NCBI RefSeq assembly: GCF_902753875.1 | Contig: NZ_CADDTS010000049.1 | Span: 1 to 64,000, forward strand | Direction of reading: 5' to 3' | Length of the DNA: 64,000 bases | DNA from: Acinetobacter bouvetii | GTDB taxonomy: Bacteria; Pseudomonadota; Gammaproteobacteria; Pseudomonadales; Moraxellaceae | Shown: positions 60,596 through 64,000 of the stretch, piece by piece | How the letters are laid out: every line of letters begins with the position of its first letter | Position numbering within the stretch: the first letter of the stretch is position 1 | Program-made: the position numbers and the translations under genes | Notes under the pieces: generated by a model | What the model was told of the DNA's origin: nothing | Databases searched by the model: none | What the model saw: the letters and a program-made list of their open reading frames with translations, nothing else

Positions 60596-62748
60596 AGACA
60601 CACTACAGCGTTGCTGAATTGCTTGAGCTGAATTTAAGTGGCTTACCTAAAACTCGCAAAGGACTAGATAAGTACTTATTACGCAACAGTTGGGAGTATA
60701 AAGAAGTTTCGTCCCGAGGCATAGGTGGAGTTCGCAAAGAGTATGCACCGCCGAGTAATTTTATGAACCAGATTCATAATTTAGTTCTCATTTCAAAGGC
60801 CAAGGATGAATCTGTTCAAGAACTGGCAGTGGTGGAAACTGCTGCACCAGTAGCTCAAAACGTGGCTGAGCTGTTCAACTGGCAACGGGAAATTGCTGAA
60901 AACCGTTTATTTGTCGTGCGCTACATTCAGCAGCAAATCAAACAAGGTACTAAAAAGACACCGGCGATCGAGCAATTTATTGCTGATGCTGAAGAGCTTT
61001 TGTTGCCTGAAGAAATGCAGCTTGCTGTTCAAAAAGCCAATGCCAAAGCTGGTGAAGGCCGTACCGTTTCACGTCGTAGCGTGTTCGACTGGGTTAAATC
61101 GGTAGAGGAAGCTGAACAACATAAAATCAATGTGATTAGTGTTCTGGCACCTAAAGCCCGTCGTTCAGATATTCCAGTCTGGGCAATGGATTTACTTAAG
61201 CTTTGGGCACAACCACAAAAACCGACCTTGGCTGCTGTGTTGGAATTACTTCCAAATTATTTAAAAGCCGATGTGCCTTGTCCTACCTACAACCAGGCAT
61301 ACCGTTTTATTAAAGAAAAAATGGGTAATGTTGAGGCGCAGCGCGGACGTATGGGCAACCGTGAGTTAAAGAACTTACAGCCTTTTATCCGTCGTGATAC
61401 CGAGCAGCTTTTGCCAACTGATGTTTATACCGCAGATGGTCACTGCTTTGATGCGGAAGTTGCTCACCCTATGCATGGTAAGCCTTTCCGTCCTGAGATT
61501 ACGTCCATTATTGATGTGGCTACTCGTCGGCTGGTTGGTTGGTCTATTGACCTTGCGGAAAGTGGTTGGGCAGTACTGGATGCAGTACGTATGAGTGCCT
61601 GTGAATGCGGTATCCCTGCCATTTTTTATGTGGACAACGGTTCTGGTTATAAGAACCAAATGATGGGAGCAAAAGGCCGTGGTGTGATGGCACGTTTAAA
61701 TACTGAAATGAGCCATGCCCTGCCATATAACTCCCAGGCCAAAGGCTTGATTGAACGTAGTCACCAGACTTTATGGGTGAAGGCTGCCAAAAATTTACCG
61801 TCTTATATAGGTAAAGACATGGATGCTGAAGCCAGCAACAAGATGTTCAAGCTCACTCGTAGCGAAATCAAACAGATTGGTGTTTCCAAGGGTCTGATGA
61901 GCTGGACTGACTTTCTGAATTATGCGGCTGAAGTAGTCAATAACTACAACAACAAACCGCATAGCAGTCTGAAACGCATTACCGATGCTGTGACCTTAAA
62001 GAAACGTCATCAAAGTCCGTTAGAAGCCTGGAACGAAGCGTTAGAAATGGGTGCTCCGATCGACTGTGTTGAAGACTGGGACGCAGAGGATCTGTTCCGT
62101 CCTTATGAAGAACGCAAGGTACGTCGTGGCGAGATTGAGCTGTTCGGGAACCGCTACTTTAGCCAGGAACTTGCTGAATACCATGGGGATACAGTTTGTG
62201 TTGGTTATGACATCCACAATGCTGACCGAATTACGGTGCGTGATGAAGATGGCCGCCTGATTTGTTATGCATTCTGGAATGCCAATAAACGCAGTTACTT
62301 CCCGATGACCAAGGTTGAACAAGCTCGCCAGCGTCGTGCTGACGGACGTTTACGCCGCCTGGCTGTGAAGCAGGATGAAGTCTTGCAGGAAGTTAATCCA
62401 CAGTTGGTTATTGAGCATATCGAGAATCAAACCGTTATTCCATTTAACCAAAACCAACATGCTGAATTGATGGCTGAGCTGAATGCTTTGCCTATTTCAA
62501 AACCTAAAGATGGCGTGATTTATTTTAAAGAAGCCAGTGCATTGAAAACAGTGAACGATGAGATGCCATCTATGACTGAAAGCAAAATTCAGAGATGGAT
62601 TCGTTTAGACCAAAAATTTAACCGTAATGAGGAGATGAACGAAACAGACAAAACTTTCTGGGAATTTTTCCAAACCTCTAAAAAGTTTGGGGAACTTGAA
62701 GAAGAAGACGCTGAACTAAAAAGCTATTTAGCCCAGCGTCAGGGATAA
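60592..62748 (+). CDS. Mu-like DDE transposase (A protein)
   Basis: A 718-residue transposase/integrase of a transposable phage. An N-terminal end-binding part (1-250, including a Mu-type winged helix) is followed by the rve catalytic core with D282 (YTADGHCFD), D348 (FYVDNGSGY) and E388 (AKGLIERSH), then the Mu-type C-terminal domain that contacts the B ATPase. The gene overlaps the Ner gene and precedes the B gene, as in Mu. Confidence 0.93.
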   Translation: MKTHYSVAELLELNLSGLPKTRKGLDKYLLRNSWEYKEVSSRGIGGVRKEYAPPSNFMNQIHNLVLISKAKDESVQELAVVETAAPVAQNVAELFNWQREIAENRLFVVRYIQQQIKQGTKKTPAIEQFIADAEELLLPEEMQLAVQKANAKAGEGRTVSRRSVFDWVKSVEEAEQHKINVISVLAPKARRSDIPVWAMDLLKLWAQPQKPTLAAVLELLPNYLKADVPCPTYNQAYRFIKEKMGNVEAQRGRMGNRELKNLQPFIRRDTEQLLPTDVYTADGHCFDAEVAHPMHGKPFRPEITSIIDVATRRLVGWSIDLAESGWAVLDAVRMSACECGIPAIFYVDNGSGYKNQMMGAKGRGVMARLNTEMSHALPYNSQAKGLIERSHQTLWVKAAKNLPSYIGKDMDAEASNKMFKLTRSEIKQIGVSKGLMSWTDFLNYAAEVVNNYNNKPHSSLKRITDAVTLKKRHQSPLEAWNEALEMGAPIDCVEDWDAEDLFRPYEERKVRRGEIELFGNRYFSQELAEYHGDTVCVGYDIHNADRITVRDEDGRLICYAFWNANKRSYFPMTKVEQARQRRADGRLRRLAVKQDEVLQEVNPQLVIEHIENQTVIPFNQNQHAELMAELNALPISKPKDGVIYFKEASALKTVNDEMPSMTESKIQRWIRLDQKFNRNEEMNETDKTFWEFFQTSKKFGELEEEDAELKSYLAQRQG

Positions 62749-62806
62749 AGCGGTATTTGCCGTACCACTTTAAAAACTACTTAACAACAATTTAATGGTG
62801 ATTTAT

Positions 62807-63568
62807 ATGAACTCAAATGTCAATGCAATGGAGATGAGTGCTCCTGCTGGAATTGCACAGATCCGCAATATTTCACAGTGCTATACCGCTGTGAAGCGTA
62901 CCTTGGAGCGCAATCCGCTGTTGCCTGGTATCTCTGCATACTACGGCCCAAGTGGCTTTGGTAAGTCTACCTCTGCCAATTTCGTGGCAACCAAAACCAA
63001 TGCTTTTTATGTACAGGTAAAAAGTACATACACGAAAAAAGCTTTCTTGCAGGCTTTGCTGCGTGAGATGAGTATTCCTTATCCAGCAACTTTGTCTGAA
63101 ATGATGGAACTGGCGAGTAGTGAATTGGCGAAGTCTGGTCGTCCTCTCATCATTGATGAATTTGACCATCTTGTTGTTGGCAACAAGGTTGAAATTGTAC
63201 GTGACCTTTATGAAGCCAGCCAAGGGACGTTTTTGATCATTGGTGAAGAAATGTTGGCACGCAAGCTGGAAAAATGGGAACGCTTTCACGGCCGTATATT
63301 GAACTGGGTGCCTGCCCTACCAGCCGATCTGTCTGACACCAAACTGCTATGCAGTATTTATGCACCGAAACTGGAGATTGAAGATCCTGTGCTTGAACAG
63401 CTCTTGAGTTCAGTACGTGGTTCAACCCGTCGGGTATCAACCAATCTGGAAATGCTGAATGAAACCGCACTCGAAAATGGGGTTAAACACATCAGTCTAA
63501 AAACCTTAAAAACATTGTTGCCTGAAGGCTTTGTTACTGGCGAAAGCCCTAAACCACGTAGTTTCTAA
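62807..63568 (+). CDS. Mu B-like AAA ATPase (transposition activator)
   Basis: A 253-residue ATPase that chooses target DNA and activates the transposase. Walker A is YYGPSGFGKSTS and Walker B PLIIDEFDHL; an arginine-rich sensor region SSVRGSTRRVST follows. ATG 62807 follows GGTGA by 7 bases, so it is preferred over 62795. It follows the transposase gene after 58 bases. Confidence 0.9.
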   Translation: MNSNVNAMEMSAPAGIAQIRNISQCYTAVKRTLERNPLLPGISAYYGPSGFGKSTSANFVATKTNAFYVQVKSTYTKKAFLQALLREMSIPYPATLSEMMELASSELAKSGRPLIIDEFDHLVVGNKVEIVRDLYEASQGTFLIIGEEMLARKLEKWERFHGRILNWVPALPADLSDTKLLCSIYAPKLEIEDPVLEQLLSSVRGSTRRVSTNLEMLNETALENGVKHISLKTLKTLLPEGFVTGESPKPRSF

Positions 63569-63580
63569 GGATTGTTGTAA

Positions 63581-64000
63581 ATGCAAGTTAGTACAAATTC
63601 GTCAATTTTGACACAGGGGAAAAATCTTATGGATGCAGGACAACCTTACCAATCACCGCGTCAACGGGTTTGGGCTGCCATTCGTAAGCATCGTAATGAA
63701 TTCACGATTCAGCAGGTCGCTGAATTAGGTCAAATGAAATATGACAGTGCTCGTGACTTTATCACGGGTTTAAAAAATGCAGGAATCATTGCTGAAGTAA
63801 GACGTGAAAAGCTGCCAAATATGAGTAAAAAAATTGATCTGATCTTTTTCCAGTTGGTTGAAGATTATGGTTATAACGCCCCTTCAGTTGATCGAAAGGG
63901 AAATTTACTGGGTAAAAAGGCAACTGTGAATAAGGCGATGTGGAATACCTTGCGTATTACCAAGCAGCCCGTCAATGCACATGAACTTGCAGCTTTGTCG
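63581..64000 (+). CDS. Early phage protein, cut by the window end
   Basis: An open frame from ATG 63581 runs in frame to the last base (140 codons); a second ATG at 63629, with AGGGGA upstream, is the more likely start. RQRVWAAIRKHRNEFTIQQVAELG and ARDFITGLKNAGIIAEVRRE look like a winged-helix DNA-binding domain. It directly follows the B gene, where Mu-like phages carry early accessory genes. Identity unknown. Confidence 0.65.
   Translation, partial: MQVSTNSSILTQGKNLMDAGQPYQSPRQRVWAAIRKHRNEFTIQQVAELGQMKYDSARDFITGLKNAGIIAEVRREKLPNMSKKIDLIFFQLVEDYGYNAPSVDRKGNLLGKKATVNKAMWNTLRITKQPVNAHELAALS

Overview
The window looks like a chromosomal segment of an Acinetobacter-type gammaproteobacterium (Moraxellaceae). 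This is inferred from the AT-rich intergenic DNA, the protein styles, and familiar gene neighbourhoods such as the arsH-acr3-arsC-arsR cluster and the photolyase/DUF2256/DUF2805 trio. No rRNA or tRNA gene was found.

Layout. (1) 1-4.15 kb: the tail of an IS5-family transposase, then an AT-rich block with ribA, trpBA and a divergent LysR (TrpI-like) regulator. (2) 4.25-13.5 kb: a membrane-lipid locus. A minus-strand operon encodes a desaturase, an FAD oxidoreductase, DUF1365, a Cfa-like methyltransferase, DUF1295, a second Cfa-like methyltransferase and a histidine kinase. A plus-strand operon carries an NTF2-like lipoprotein, a chalcone-isomerase-like protein and a response regulator. The regulator and kinase genes meet tail to tail and overlap. 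(3) 13.6-19.9 kb: lipocalin, cold-shock protein, two small proteins, NudC, an FeS-type photolyase with DUF2256 and DUF2805, and two small secreted proteins. (4) 20-25.5 kb: a metal-type two-component system and a HlyD/FtsX/ABC exporter. (5) 25.7-36.3 kb: a Fic protein, an arsenic-resistance cluster with two unrelated arsenate reductases, and a BigR-type sulfide/persulfide detoxification cluster. (6) 36.6-40.0 kb: a second, almost identical copy of the exporter in the same orientation, so two 3.4-kb direct repeats bracket the resistance island. (7) 40.3-47.6 kb: a defence cluster made of type I restriction-modification with an embedded Abi_C-like gene, then a YhfG-Fic toxin-antitoxin pair. (8) 47.6-59 kb: an integrative (satellite-like) element with an AlpA regulator, an RDF-like protein, YqaJ exonuclease, DUF932, small secreted proteins, three replication-initiator-like paralogues and a tyrosine integrase. 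(9) 59-64 kb: the early end of a Mu-like transposable phage (repressor, Ner-like protein, transposase A, ATPase B).

The most interesting unexplained parts are these. At 51.84-52.04 kb a good promoter sits directly before about 160 nt of nested, long-range complementary stems with no gene. The three replication-initiator paralogues include only one that keeps its His-x-His metal motif. The resistance island is framed by exporter direct repeats that differ in an AAAC microsatellite in the presumed promoter. An Abi-like gene sits inside the hsd operon. The fatty-acid locus has a Cfa-like enzyme that appears to lack known Cfa active-site residues.

Starts were chosen by visible ribosome binding sites, so several genes are shorter than the longest open frame. 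Function assignments rest on recognised motifs and remembered families; no database search was made.
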